From: Pelagisphaera sp964404745
Lineage (GTDB): Bacteria > Verrucomicrobiota > Verrucomicrobiia > Opitutales > Opitutaceae
Length of the DNA stretch: 64,000 nt
NCBI GenBank assembly: GCA_964404745.1
Contig: CAYOLG010000026.1
Coordinates: forward strand, 4,356 to 68,355
Direction: 5' to 3'
The notes under the pieces: model-generated
What the model was told of the DNA's origin: nothing
Databases searched by the model: none
What the model saw: the letters and a program-made list of their open reading frames with translations, nothing else
In this document: in pieces, positions 29,581 to 37,600 of the stretch
How the letters are laid out: every line of letters starts with the position of its first letter
Position numbering within the stretch: position 1 is the first letter of the stretch
Translations under genes and position numbers: made by a program

Positions 29581-30612
29581 ATGAACTATCCCAAACTCCA
29601 TAACGCAATGTGGCCAGGACTCGTTGGCAAGGGCGGAGACGAGCCCGAAGCCGAGCCGGCAATTAGCCTCGACCGAATGCTCGAACTCACCGCCGGAGCG
29701 GACGTAGACGGTCAGAAATTCGACGGAATCGACTACTTTCTGTTTCATCCGCACACGGATCCGGACGCTAGCGACGACGAACTGAAAGCGATCGCCGACA
29801 AAATCGCCAATCACGGCTTCACCGTCGGCTCCCTAGTCGCTCCCGTTTGGCCCGGTACTGTTGGCGACTCTGCCATGGGAACCGACGAGCAACAGCAGAA
29901 GTTCCTGACCGCCGTCGAGAAAGCCTGCCGCATAGCCAAGATTTTCAACGAGCACGGCTTGCGCAAGTACGGCGTAATTCGAATCGATTCCGCTGAATTT
30001 GGTGTCGAAAAATGGCGTGAAGATCCTGAAGCCAACACCAAGCGGATTGCCGAGACCTTTAAGAAAGCGGCCCAAATCGCCGCTGACAATGGAGAGCGCC
30101 TGGCAGCCGAGGGAGAAATTTGCTGGGCAGGCATGCACTCCTGGAAGGACATGCTAAACCTGCTAGAAGAAGTCGGCATGCCGGAATCTCTCGGCTTTCA
30201 ATGCGACCTGGCTCACACCTACCTCTATCTGATGGGCTACAATGCTCCCGAGCACGCCCTGCTTCAGGATGGATACAGCGAAGAAGAATTTTTCGCTGCC
30301 TACAAGACCATGACCGACGCCCTCCGCCCCTGGACGATCGATTTCCATGTGGCTCAGAACGACGGCACCGTCCATGGAGCTGGATCGCATGACAAAACTG
30401 GCAAGCACTGCCCGGCAGACGACCCCAATGGCAAAGTCGACATCGTCAAATGCTCCGGCTACTGGCTCGAGGGAGCCAAGGACCGAGGCATCGAGCACAT
30501 TTGCTGGGATGGATGCATGTTCCCGAACGCGATGCTAGAAACCCAGGAAACCTGGAACACCATTCTCAAATCTATGATCGATGTACGCGAAGCCCATGGC
30601 TGGGAGGGCTAG
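29581..30612 (+). CDS. TIM-barrel sugar (phosphate) isomerase/epimerase, xylose-isomerase-like
   Basis: A 343-residue AP-endonuclease-2/xylose isomerase-like TIM-barrel protein. Candidate metal and active-site residues lie in GIDYFLFHPHTD, AAEGEICWAGMHSW, LGFQCDLAHTYLYLMG and IDFHVAQNDGTVHG. It belongs to a broad group whose members isomerise or epimerise free or phosphorylated ketoses. No signal peptide. The start at 29581 (MNYPKLHNAMWPG) was preferred; the frame extends 20 residues upstream but that part is hydrophobic and unlike the family. A second TIM-barrel gene follows after 55 bp and a transcription stop lies after it, so the pair is one unit. Substrate is unknown. Confidence 0.82.
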   Translation: MNYPKLHNAMWPGLVGKGGDEPEAEPAISLDRMLELTAGADVDGQKFDGIDYFLFHPHTDPDASDDELKAIADKIANHGFTVGSLVAPVWPGTVGDSAMGTDEQQQKFLTAVEKACRIAKIFNEHGLRKYGVIRIDSAEFGVEKWREDPEANTKRIAETFKKAAQIAADNGERLAAEGEICWAGMHSWKDMLNLLEEVGMPESLGFQCDLAHTYLYLMGYNAPEHALLQDGYSEEEFFAAYKTMTDALRPWTIDFHVAQNDGTVHGAGSHDKTGKHCPADDPNGKVDIVKCSGYWLEGAKDRGIEHICWDGCMFPNAMLETQETWNTILKSMIDVREAHGWEG

Positions 30613-30667
30613 ACGATCATATCCAATTAACCGATACTAAATTCTCAACCCCAACATAGGAAAACCA

Positions 30668-31489
30668 ATGGCAAACATCTCTCTAGGCGCGGAAGTCTAC
30701 ACCTGGTTCATGCGGGAAACTGGCAAAGCTTACGACAACAAGCTTGGCCACATGATCGAAATGGTCGAAAAGGCCGGCTTCGAAGGCATCGAGCCCATGC
30801 ATTTTTGGATGGGCGATCTCACCGATTCGGCAAAATTGGCCGACAAGCTCAACCAGCACAATGTAAAGCTGGCAGGCATCGCTCTCGTCCTCGACTGGAA
30901 CAATCCTGAGGAAACCGATGAGGAACGCCAGCAGGCCGACTCGGTCATCGAAACCCTCAAGCAATTTCCCGGAGCGCCGCTCTGCACCGTGCAAATGCCC
31001 AATGGGCGACACGATCTCAAACAACGCCGCCTGAATCTAGTTTCCTGCGTCAACGCGGTATCCAAGCGGGCTCACGACGCCGGACTGCGATGCTCCTTCC
31101 ATCCGAACTCTCCCGAAACCTCTATCAACCGGACAGAAGAAGACTACGATGTCATCCTTAATGGGCTCGACAGCAGCGTCACCGGCTGGACTCCAGATGT
31201 CGGGCATATCGCCAACGGCGGTATGGATCCGCTAACTAAGATGAAGGAGTTCAGCTCCCTTATCAACCACGTCCACTACAAGGACTGGGACGGTGATCCC
31301 GAGTGGACCCTGATGGGCGAGGGCAAGATTGATTTCGTGGGCATTACTCAATGGCTCGTCGACCAAGATCTGGATGGCTGGATCATCTGTGAAGATGAAG
31401 CTGACAAGGCAATTGAAGATCCCGACGGAGTGACTCTGCACGACGGCGAGTACTGCAAGGAAAAGCTAATCCCGATCATCAATAGCTGA
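30668..31489 (+). CDS. Sugar phosphate isomerase/epimerase (TIM barrel)
   Basis: A 273-residue TIM-barrel protein of the sugar phosphate isomerase/epimerase family. Likely metal ligands sit in GFEGIEPMHFW, CSFHPNSPET, TGWTPDVGHIANGG, INHVHYKDWDG and WIICEDEAD. A length near 270 is usual for IolE/hydroxypyruvate-isomerase-like and erythrulose-phosphate-isomerase-like members. It is the second gene of a two-gene unit that ends at an intrinsic terminator. Together with DhaKL and LsrF downstream it suggests ketose breakdown (inference). Confidence 0.85.
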   Translation: MANISLGAEVYTWFMRETGKAYDNKLGHMIEMVEKAGFEGIEPMHFWMGDLTDSAKLADKLNQHNVKLAGIALVLDWNNPEETDEERQQADSVIETLKQFPGAPLCTVQMPNGRHDLKQRRLNLVSCVNAVSKRAHDAGLRCSFHPNSPETSINRTEEDYDVILNGLDSSVTGWTPDVGHIANGGMDPLTKMKEFSSLINHVHYKDWDGDPEWTLMGEGKIDFVGITQWLVDQDLDGWIICEDEADKAIEDPDGVTLHDGEYCKEKLIPIINS

Positions 31490-31515
31490 GAAGCCGATCA
31501 ATTATTCAATTTCAA

Positions 31516-31548
31516 ACACCCGCAGTGGAATACTCGCGGGTGTTTTTT
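31516..31548 (+). terminator. Rho-independent terminator after the isomerase pair
   Basis: Hairpin ACACCCGC / GCGGGTGT with a 12-nt loop, followed by six Ts (31543-31548). It lies 27 bp after the stop of the second isomerase. Confidence 0.85.
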
Positions 31549-31600
31549 ATGCAAACTGCTCAAGTAAAGATCCCCGTGACAAACCCAGAGGCATTTTAGG

Positions 31601-31636
31601 TACAAGCGGGCAGTCTCGCTCCTGCGCTAAAGCTAC
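31601..31636. repeat. Diverged REP-like unit
   Basis: Reads tacaagcgggcagtctcgct and then cctgcgctaaagctac. On the minus strand this opens with GTAG and contains GCAGGAGCGAG, close to the element at 9361. Confidence 0.4.
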
Positions 31637-31780
31637 GACGGCGCAAGCCGAGCGCGTTTATTTTTGTAATTCTTAGCTAAGTTGACGAGTATGCTCGCCT
31701 GCGGGAGACGGTTCCATGTAAGCAGTTCATTTTCTATCTCTTGACGATTTTGATCTCTTAGTCTTCCGTCTCCCTATCGT

Positions 31781-32527
31781 ATGCAACCCCCGCCTGAAGC
31801 CGATTCCCTTTCCCGTTTTATTTCAAAGAATGGAATTATGAATACGGGGCAGCTGCTTTTCGATTTCATCCCCGGCTTGCTCTTCTTTGTTAAGGACGTC
31901 AATCGCCACTTTATATATGTCAATCAAGAGTTGGCCGATTTCATGGGCCTGGAAAGCAAGGATTCGATAGTCGGCCGACCTGACTCCGAATTCTTCCCCG
32001 AAGACATCGAAAAAAGCTACGCTGCTGATGACAAGCGGGTCATTGAAGAGGGCATCGCCATCAGCAACAAAGTCGAATTAATTACTACCTCGCAACGGCT
32101 CATTCAATGGCATATCACCAACAAGATTCCGCTCTACGACCGAGCCGGCAAGGTTTGCGGACTGGCTGGCGTCACGCGTAAGTTTGAAGGCAATACGAAT
32201 GCCCTGCATCGCTCCGCTCTCGATCAAGCGATCGCATACATCGGCAAACACTATTCCCAAGAAATTAAGTTAAAAGATCTAGCTAAGGTTTGCGGCCTTT
32301 CGCTCAGCGCCTTCGAAAGGCATTTCAAAAAGAGCTTCCATCTCACACCCATACAATACCTCAACCGCTATCGGGTTCAACAATCCTGCGCGGCGCTGAG
32401 CCAGACCGATGCCCCCATTTCATCGATAGCCGTAGACTGCGGCTTTTACGATCAAAGCCATTTCACCCGATCTTTTCTAAAAGTATTGCACACCACTCCA
32501 GCCGCCTACCGAAGACGATATACTTAG
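31781..32527 (+). CDS. PAS domain-containing AraC-family regulator
   Basis: 248 residues. A PAS sensor spans about 25-130 (IPGLLFFVKDVNRHFIYVN, GLESKDSIVGRPDSEFFPED, DRAGKVCGLAGVTRKFEG). The AraC/XylS DNA-binding domain fills 145-248, with two helix-turn-helix units (LKDLAKVCGLSLSAFERHFKK, ISSIAVDCGFYDQSHFTRSFL) and the closing TTPAAYRRRY. The PAS domain probably senses a small ligand, since no transmembrane segment is present. It lies between the isomerase pair and the SDR-DhaKL-LsrF genes, all on the same strand, and is the natural regulator candidate for both. Confidence 0.92.
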   Translation: MQPPPEADSLSRFISKNGIMNTGQLLFDFIPGLLFFVKDVNRHFIYVNQELADFMGLESKDSIVGRPDSEFFPEDIEKSYAADDKRVIEEGIAISNKVELITTSQRLIQWHITNKIPLYDRAGKVCGLAGVTRKFEGNTNALHRSALDQAIAYIGKHYSQEIKLKDLAKVCGLSLSAFERHFKKSFHLTPIQYLNRYRVQQSCAALSQTDAPISSIAVDCGFYDQSHFTRSFLKVLHTTPAAYRRRYT

Positions 32528-32583
32528 CTCAGGAGTATTAGGAGAGTTAGATCAGAAGAGCGGCTGACTGGGGATCAGTTTTC

Positions 32584-32626
32584 GTACCGCAATTGCGGTA
32601 CTACGCCAGACAGGCTGTCAGCCTAC
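32584..32626. repeat. 18-bp palindrome joined to a REP-like half unit
   Basis: GTACCGCAATTGCGGTAC is a perfect 18-bp palindrome (32584-32601). It is followed by acgccagacaggctgtcagc and CTAC, another possible hairpin. Nothing else was seen in the 271-bp gap. Confidence 0.5.
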
Positions 32627-32798
32627 CATCGCAAATCCGGATAGCGGCTTTATCAAAAAGGCTTCCAGAGCTAAAGCGCGGGTTTTGTACATATCATTGC
32701 AAAAATAGTCCTAGCTCAAACGAGCGGTTTTCCACATAATACCGCCATCTCCCAACTTAAGGGTGGCCCCTTCGACAAAATCCGTGAACGCTTAGATT

Positions 32799-34583
32799 AT
32801 GCAAAACGAGTGGAATAACGACGCCGCCCAGAACCTGGATGGCGATCCGATCAGACTTCGCGACTATTCCGCAGGGCTGCTCGCCCAGCCTAGCTCCTCT
32901 TTCCTCCTTTTTCCATCGGTCAAATTCGATTCCACCGACGTTTTCGGCGAAAAGGAATCCGTTCTTCGGATCGGCCTGGGATCGGGATCGATTTGCCTTA
33001 ACGCGGATCGAGTTGGGCGATTGGCCAACCTCCCTGAGTTGGAAGAGGAAGCGCTGGCGATGGAGTTGCAGCGGAGCATCCGTTCCGGCGATGGGGTCGA
33101 ATTGCCAGCAGAAGCATTGCTCCATGGTTGCCTACCGACCGCTTTCGTCGATCAATGCCAAAGTCCCGCAAGTCTGGCTCTAGCTAATCACGAAAAGGCA
33201 CAATCGCTGGCTGCGGAGATATTCGGCGACCGAGTGAAAGCCCTTTCTCTCGAGCCAACAGTTCTAGACACCGCCCGAGCGATCAAGGCCTTGATCGACG
33301 AAAGTAAGGCCGAGTCAGTCTCTGGCATCCTTGTACCTGGAATCGGGCTTTTTAGTTTCGCCGATACGGCACAGGAATGCTATCGGCAATCGGTCGAACT
33401 GAACGAATTGGCAAACAGCTATTTCGGCTCGCAAGTTTCCCTTCCGGACGAGGACGACTCCTTGCATCCGATCGATCTTCACGATATCGCCGAATTGAGA
33501 GCCAGCGTATCCAAATTGAATGGACAGGCGATGATCGCGGTACATGACGCTTCCGCCCGAGCTATATCGTTCGCAGTAAGCGAATTCGCTTCTAAGTTTT
33601 CGCCCATAGCGGAAAAGCCGGACGATCCACGACTGGCCCAAGAAACCGCCATTCAACACATCCGTTGGCCCAGCCGCGGAGTCTTCTCATTCGCTCCCGA
33701 CAAAGCCGCAGTCCTCGACCTTGCCGCAATCGCCAACAATTTCGCTGAAGCAATACCGCTGGCCCAAGCCACCGGAGGATGGGAGGGCAATGTCTCCAAG
33801 CCCGCTCTTAAACCAAGAAAAAACGGCGTCCTGCAAGGCCAGGTAGCCTTGGTTTCGGGATCGGCAGCCGGCATCGGTTTGGCAACCGCAACCACGCTCA
33901 CCGAAGCGGGGGCCTGCGTTGTCGGAGCTGACATCAATTCCCAGATCGAAAGCATCATGTCTGAAATAGGAGCATTAGGCATCACCGTAGACCTCACCCA
34001 AGAGGATCAGATTCAATCCTTGGTTGCTCGTGTCATTCAGGAATTCGGCGGCTTGGATATCGTGGTTTCCAATGCTGGCATCTTTACCGCTGGCGCCTTC
34101 ATCCAGGATATGGATGCCGACAATTGGAGTCGCAGCATGGCAGTCAATCTCACTAGCCATCAAGTCCTTCTCAAGCACGCCATTCCCTTCCTCAAAAAGG
34201 GAGTAGATCCTTCCATCATATTTATCGGTTCGCGCAACGTGAACGCTCCCGGAGCCGGAGCCGCGAGCTACTCTTGCGCCAAGGCAGGGTTGACCCAACT
34301 CTGTCGCGTCGCCGCGTTGGAACTGGCACCCGAGGGCGTGCGCGTGAATATCATCCATCCCGACGCTGTATTCGACACTGAGTTGTGGACCCAAGAAGCG
34401 CTGGAGCGATCAGCTGAGCGCTACGGACTCACAGTCGAGCAGTACAAGAAGCGGAATCTAATGAAAACGGAGATCACCTCCCGAAGCGTGGGAAACACGG
34501 TTGTCGCCGTGGCTTCCAATGCCTTCGCCAAAACAACTGGAGCCCAGATCCCGGTCGACGGAGGCAACGACCGAATTATTTGA
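32799..34583 (+). CDS. RhaD-like aldolase/short-chain dehydrogenase fusion with a degenerate aldolase domain
   Basis: A 594-residue protein with the layout of the bifunctional rhamnulose-1-phosphate aldolase/alcohol dehydrogenase family. The N-terminal class II aldolase-like half (about 15-340) has lost key residues. The zinc HxH normally in a VDHTHAD context reads VDQCQSP (117-123), the third His of HGLF reads GIGLF (181-185), and the GGGNTS loop is missing. The C-terminal SDR half (from about 345) is intact: SGSAAGIG (353-360), SNAG (424-427), Ser478, Y491-xxx-K495 and a final DGGN. It probably oxidises a sugar or polyol while the aldolase half is structural. The frame is open throughout, so it is not a pseudogene. 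Confidence 0.82.
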   Translation: MQNEWNNDAAQNLDGDPIRLRDYSAGLLAQPSSSFLLFPSVKFDSTDVFGEKESVLRIGLGSGSICLNADRVGRLANLPELEEEALAMELQRSIRSGDGVELPAEALLHGCLPTAFVDQCQSPASLALANHEKAQSLAAEIFGDRVKALSLEPTVLDTARAIKALIDESKAESVSGILVPGIGLFSFADTAQECYRQSVELNELANSYFGSQVSLPDEDDSLHPIDLHDIAELRASVSKLNGQAMIAVHDASARAISFAVSEFASKFSPIAEKPDDPRLAQETAIQHIRWPSRGVFSFAPDKAAVLDLAAIANNFAEAIPLAQATGGWEGNVSKPALKPRKNGVLQGQVALVSGSAAGIGLATATTLTEAGACVVGADINSQIESIMSEIGALGITVDLTQEDQIQSLVARVIQEFGGLDIVVSNAGIFTAGAFIQDMDADNWSRSMAVNLTSHQVLLKHAIPFLKKGVDPSIIFIGSRNVNAPGAGAASYSCAKAGLTQLCRVAALELAPEGVRVNIIHPDAVFDTELWTQEALERSAERYGLTVEQYKKRNLMKTEITSRSVGNTVVAVASNAFAKTTGAQIPVDGGNDRII

Positions 34584-34743
34584 ACCTAGTATCTGCGAAT
34601 CACGCAGATTGACACAGACAATGGTCACCTCGTTAATATTTGACAAGCCTACTTCAAAACCTCGACTCGTATCGAATCTTTCCCAAATTTAACCAGAACA
34701 ATCCGCGTTCACCTGAATGATCCGCGGGCTATAATACTTTCAA

Positions 34744-35745
34744 ATGAAAAAGCTACTTAACGACCCCCTTCAGGCCGCTTCGGAACTCGTCGACGGTCTC
34801 GTTGATTACTATAATGGCTCTGTCGAGCAGGTTAGCCCCGGCGCGATTGCCCTAACGGATATTGCCGACGGCAAAGTCGCCCTGCTGGTCGGTGGAGGCA
34901 CCGGCCACGAACCGATTTACCACGGACTCATCGGTGAAGGCATGGCCGATGGAGCCGCTTGCGGCGACATTTTCGCAGCTCCTCCCCCTAATGTCATCCT
35001 CGATACCACAAAAGCAGTCAATCGCGGAAATGGCGTCCTGTATTTATATGGAAATTACGCAGGTGATGTGTTGAATTTCAAGATCGCTGCCCAGCTGGCC
35101 GCGGCCGAGGGTATCCGAGTAGAAACAGTGCTGATCTGGGACGACGTCGCTTCGGCGCCGCCCACTGAGAAAGACAAGCGCCGAGGCATTGCTGGTCTGA
35201 TACCCATCGTCAAAATGGCTGGGGCGGCCGCCGATCGGGCCAAAGACTTGGATGAACTCGTAGGACTCGTAACCAACGCTCGTGACAATACTCGGTCGGT
35301 TGGCGTAGCGATGGCTCCGGGATCGATCCCCGCCACTGGCAAGCCCACTTTCGAACTGGAAGAAGATTCCATTGGAGTCGGCATGGGTATTCATGGCGAA
35401 AAAGGGGTTGGCGTGGAGAAAATGATGCCCGCCGACGAACTGGCCGTCAAAATGGTCGACCTTGTGCTAGCCGACGATTTGCCCATTGGGGAGGGCGACG
35501 AGGTTCTGGTCTTCATCAATAGCCTAGGGTCCACGACTATGATGGAGTGCCTAATCGTGTTGAAAAAGGTGAAAGCCTTGCTTCTTGAAAAAGGAATAAG
35601 CATTTATGATATTATTTTGGGACCCTTGGTAACTTGCCAGGAAATGGGCGGCATCTCCTTAAGCCTAACGAAAATGAACGATACGCTCAAACCTCTTTGG
35701 GATGCGCCGTGTTCGTCGCTCGGATACACTAAATTAGGGAAGTAA
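34744..35745 (+). CDS. dhaK: Dihydroxyacetone kinase subunit DhaK (substrate-binding)
   Basis: A 333-residue substrate subunit of a dihydroxyacetone-type kinase. It binds the ketose covalently through His217 (GMGIHGEKG), equal to E. coli His218. GGGTGHEP with His55 and GNYAGDVLNF with Asp108 also match the active-site set. Relatives act on dihydroxyacetone or on tetruloses such as erythrulose, so the substrate here is open. DhaL follows 106 bp downstream, across a large inverted repeat. No dhaM is present, so the phosphoryl donor (ATP or PTS) is undecided. Length and N-terminus (MKKLLNDP) are typical. Confidence 0.93.
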   Translation: MKKLLNDPLQAASELVDGLVDYYNGSVEQVSPGAIALTDIADGKVALLVGGGTGHEPIYHGLIGEGMADGAACGDIFAAPPPNVILDTTKAVNRGNGVLYLYGNYAGDVLNFKIAAQLAAAEGIRVETVLIWDDVASAPPTEKDKRRGIAGLIPIVKMAGAAADRAKDLDELVGLVTNARDNTRSVGVAMAPGSIPATGKPTFELEEDSIGVGMGIHGEKGVGVEKMMPADELAVKMVDLVLADDLPIGEGDEVLVFINSLGSTTMMECLIVLKKVKALLLEKGISIYDIILGPLVTCQEMGGISLSLTKMNDTLKPLWDAPCSSLGYTKLGK

Positions 35746-35748
35746 CGA

Positions 35749-35835
35749 TTTTGGCAGGGCTGCTGGTCCTCACGCAGCCGCTCTTTTCTATGAACATTAT
35801 TCTCGGTTGCGTGAGGACCAGCAGCCCTGCCAAAA
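35749..35835. repeat. Inverted repeat with 28-bp perfect arms between dhaK and dhaL
   Basis: Arms at 35749-35776 and 35808-35835, exact reverse complements, enclose a 31-bp loop. The left arm starts TTTTGGCAGGGCTGCTGG. It fills the gap between two genes whose products must work together. It could trim or stabilise the mRNA, set the DhaK:DhaL ratio, or be a mobile hairpin. Confidence 0.85.
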
Positions 35836-35851
35836 AACCACCCAATTTCAA

Positions 35852-36484
35852 ATGAGCCATCCAAAACTCGCTCCTGCAGACGTCAAAGAGATGCTACTTA
35901 AAGTAGCCGATGTCATCATTCAATCCGAAGAGATGCTATCCCAAGCGGATCGCGATCTCGGCGACGGCGACCACGGCCTCGGAATGCAGCGAGGGTTTAA
36001 GGCGGCTAAAGCTAAGCTCGAAGCGCTCGAGCCCCAAACAGTAGCCGAAGTCTTTACTGCTACCGGCATGGCATTGATGGCATCCATGGGCGGGGCTTCT
36101 GGGGCAGTGATGGGTATGCTCTTCCAAAGCGGTGGAGCGGCCTTGGGGAACGCCGATTCGCTGGATGCCGACGGGCTCTGCTCATTCCTTCAGGGAGCCT
36201 GCGAAGGCGTCACCAATTTAGGAGGCGCCAAGCCTGGCGACAAAACCATGGTCGATGCGCTCGCGGGTGCTCGCGACAAAGCCGTGGCCATTGACTGCGA
36301 AACCGTTTCCGAGGCCTTGCATGCAGCCTCAGCTGGGGCGACTGAGGGCATGGAAGCTACCAAGGCGATGATCGCCACGATGGGCCGAGCCAAAACGCTA
36401 GGCGAGAAATCTATTGGCCATCCCGATCCCGGGGCGCTTTCTGTATCCATAATTTTCAGGACAATGAGCGACTTTGCTAATTAA
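35852..36484 (+). CDS. dhaL: Dihydroxyacetone kinase subunit DhaL (nucleotide-binding)
   Basis: A 210-residue phosphoryl-transfer subunit that holds the nucleotide with Mg2+ and phosphorylates the substrate on DhaK. The Mg-nucleotide motif DRDLGDGDHG has the expected aspartates, followed by MGGASGAVMGMLF, GAKPGDKTMVDAL and IGHPDPGALS. The start at 35852 (MSHPKLAP) was chosen because the frame upstream runs into the inverted repeat. It lies between dhaK and lsrF on the same strand. Length equals E. coli DhaL. No PTS-linked DhaM was found; PTS enzyme I is 8 kb away but is a general component. Confidence 0.93.
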   Translation: MSHPKLAPADVKEMLLKVADVIIQSEEMLSQADRDLGDGDHGLGMQRGFKAAKAKLEALEPQTVAEVFTATGMALMASMGGASGAVMGMLFQSGGAALGNADSLDADGLCSFLQGACEGVTNLGGAKPGDKTMVDALAGARDKAVAIDCETVSEALHAASAGATEGMEATKAMIATMGRAKTLGEKSIGHPDPGALSVSIIFRTMSDFAN

Positions 36485-36612
36485 CTAAATCGCGGTTCCG
36501 AACGCACGGTACGCTCGGCCAAAAATAGGTCCTCTAGCGAGCCCAATCTCGGAGAATATAATTTTCCAAAACCTACAATCTAAAAACCTAAACCGCTAAA
36601 CACCGTATATTC

Positions 36613-37488
36613 ATGGCAGATCTAGACGACATCAGAGATGGCGACAACTTTGGGCTCAATAGCCCTGCAGATACCGACTCCTTTTACCTCAAGGGTCTCA
36701 ACAGCGCGAGCTGGGGCATCAAGAATCGCATGTCTCGCATCTTCAATCGCAAATCCGGCCGTACCGTTATGCTGGCTTTCGACCATGGGTTTCTCATGGG
36801 TCCCACTTCTGGGCTCGAGCGCATCGACATTGGTATCGCCGCTCTCGCTGATCATGCAGATTGTCTCATGGCGACCCGAGGCATGCTTCGTTCCTGTATT
36901 CCACCAGACAATACGAAGCCAGTCTGTCTGCGAACCGATACGGGAACGACGATTCTCACTGAGATGAACCACAATGTTCTCATCGACGAAGCTGAAGCCA
37001 TTAGCATGAACGCGTCGGCCATGGCGGCCATGATCGCCGTAGGGGATCCCGCCACTGAGGCTTCAACAATAGCCAACATCAGTCGCTTGGTCGACATCGG
37101 TCAAAAGTATGGAATCCCCGTCATGGGAGTGACCGCGGTGGGCAAGGACATGGCTCGGGACGCCCGCTATTTCGGTTTGGCATCGCGGGTTTGCGCCGAA
37201 AACGGAGCTAGCATTGTCAAGACCTACTACACTGAAGGCTTTGAGAACGTCGTGGCCTGCACTCCCGTTCCCGTAGTCATCGCCGGAGGCAAGAAACTAC
37301 CAGAACTCGAAGCTCTGGAACTCGCCTACAATGCGATCCAATGCGGAGCCGCAGGTGTCGACATGGGCCGCAATGTCTTCCAATCCGATGCTCCCCTGGC
37401 TATGATCAAGGCCATCGGTGGCGTCGTGCACGACAACTTGAAGCCCCAGGAAGCCTACGAGCTTTTCAACGAGCTGAAGAATTCCTGA
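36613..37488 (+). CDS. lsrF: LsrF-like 3-hydroxy-5-phosphonooxypentane-2,4-dione thiolase
   Basis: A 291-residue class I aldolase-fold enzyme. It is close to E. coli LsrF from the first residues (MADLDDIRDGDNF) to the end (VVIAGGKKLPE.EALE, GVDMGRN.FQSD.PLAM). In E. coli this enzyme transfers an acetyl group from the phosphorylated AI-2 product to CoA, using Lys203; Lys203 is at the same number here (IVKTYYTE). LAFDHGF (55-61) is intact. No lsr transporter, lsrK, lsrR or lsrG is nearby. Instead it sits 128 bp after DhaL, so the substrate may be a phosphorylated ketose or diketone from the DhaKL step (inference). Confidence 0.9.
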   Translation: MADLDDIRDGDNFGLNSPADTDSFYLKGLNSASWGIKNRMSRIFNRKSGRTVMLAFDHGFLMGPTSGLERIDIGIAALADHADCLMATRGMLRSCIPPDNTKPVCLRTDTGTTILTEMNHNVLIDEAEAISMNASAMAAMIAVGDPATEASTIANISRLVDIGQKYGIPVMGVTAVGKDMARDARYFGLASRVCAENGASIVKTYYTEGFENVVACTPVPVVIAGGKKLPELEALELAYNAIQCGAAGVDMGRNVFQSDAPLAMIKAIGGVVHDNLKPQEAYELFNELKNS

Positions 37489-37515
37489 GCGGCGGAGTCA
37501 TCCGTAGAATTCATG

Positions 37516-37544
37516 GCCGGATGCTTGAGCGTCCGGCTTTTTTT
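37516..37544 (+). terminator. Rho-independent terminator after lsrF
   Basis: Hairpin GCCGGA / TCCGGC with a 10-nt loop, followed by seven Ts. It lies 27 bp after the lsrF stop and closes the DhaKL-LsrF unit. Confidence 0.85.
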
Positions 37545-37600
37545 CTAGATGTGGTTAACCGGGAGCGTTAATATCCGTAGTCAACTGATCGAGACGCTTT

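Noticed and set aside
32799..34583. Pseudogene status for the aldolase/SDR fusion
   Set aside because: The frame is open over its full length and the SDR half keeps every catalytic residue; only the aldolase half has changed.
36613..37488. AI-2 quorum-signal degradation by LsrF
   Set aside because: lsrK, lsrG, lsrR and lsrABCD are absent nearby and the neighbours are DhaKL genes, so an AI-2 role is not supported by context.
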